A stretch of 64,000 nt of DNA from Odontocerum albicorne (Eukaryota > Arthropoda > Insecta > Trichoptera > Odontoceridae), in assembly GCA_949825065.1 (NCBI GenBank), contig OX463838.1, forward strand, positions 7,232,251-7,296,250, read 5' to 3'. Of this stretch, positions 63,880 to 64,000 are shown one piece after another. Position 1 is the stretch's first letter. Every line of letters begins with the position of its first letter. The position numbers were made by a program, and so were the translations under genes. Below the pieces are notes generated by a model, which saw nothing but the letters and a program-made list of their open reading frames with translations, made no database searches and was not told where the DNA came from.

Positions 63880-64000
63880 TAAGACGCTTCTATTTTGACC
63901 CGAGGATTACGTGTACGATTCTCACAGGAACCCAATTTCTTTAAAAAAGGTTTCTATCTGATTTTCATTTAAGACATCTTTATAGTTACCTGGAAGAGAC
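63880..64000 (+). mobile_element. SINE, cut by the window end
   Basis: Degraded head (GTTAAGACGCTTC, GTGTACGATTCTCACAGGAA), CCCAATTTCTTTAAAAAAGG, TCTGATTTTCATTTAAGACA, and the beginning of the tail, ACCTGGAAGAGAC, at the last base. Confidence 0.65.

Overview
This window looks like 64 kb of AT-rich, transposon- and satellite-dense arthropod (most likely insect) chromatin. Evidence for an insect is the telomere-type pentamer CCTAA/TTAGG (33.65 kb and 57.9-58.6 kb) together with mariner, Penelope-like, Ty3/gypsy and LINE families of insect type. I find no convincing host protein-coding gene, rRNA or functional tRNA gene. Almost every recognisable reading frame belongs to a mobile element or its debris.

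Layout. 1-8.1 kb: most of a Ty3/gypsy LTR retrotransposon on the minus strand. It has a 379-bp 5' LTR (7754-8132), a primer-binding site, three 307-bp leader repeats, intact gag, a textbook -1 frameshift site, and intact pol (protease, reverse transcriptase, RNase H, integrase). It continues into 2.3 kb of non-coding, repeat-bearing 3' sequence; the 3' LTR is not in view. 10.1-11.0 and 17.2-18.1 kb: two mariner elements of one family with different internal deletions. 33.5-34.1 and 38.6-39.0 kb: relics of two other mariners. 40.7-41.0 kb: a further Tc1/mariner transposase fragment. 26.0-26.6 kb: a Harbinger-like relic with a decayed MADF-domain frame. 29.6-30.0 and 35.0-35.8 kb: LTRs of a second retrotransposon family, two of them head to head as a large palindrome.

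Scattered throughout are truncated Penelope-like elements (PLEs). They share one ~100-bp terminal sequence, often in inverted pairs, and three encode parts of a GIY-YIG endonuclease. There are also about ten copies of a tRNA-derived SINE plus tail-only fragments, and many 3' ends of non-LTR retrotransposons (reverse-transcriptase C-termini).

Tandem arrays make up much of the rest (units of 24, 25, 27, 33, 35-37, 53, 55, 72, 74, about 163 and 307 bp). The most informative is the 55-bp array at 61.2-62.2 kb, whose monomer begins inside a LINE coding region: a satellite apparently born from a transposon. The array at 57.9-58.6 kb mixes telomeric CCTAA runs with a 26-bp spacer and a longer nested block.

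The elements do not form a pathway. The only potentially self-sufficient coding unit is the gypsy gag-pol pair, coupled by the frameshift signal. Boundaries of old fragments are approximate because they were judged by eye.
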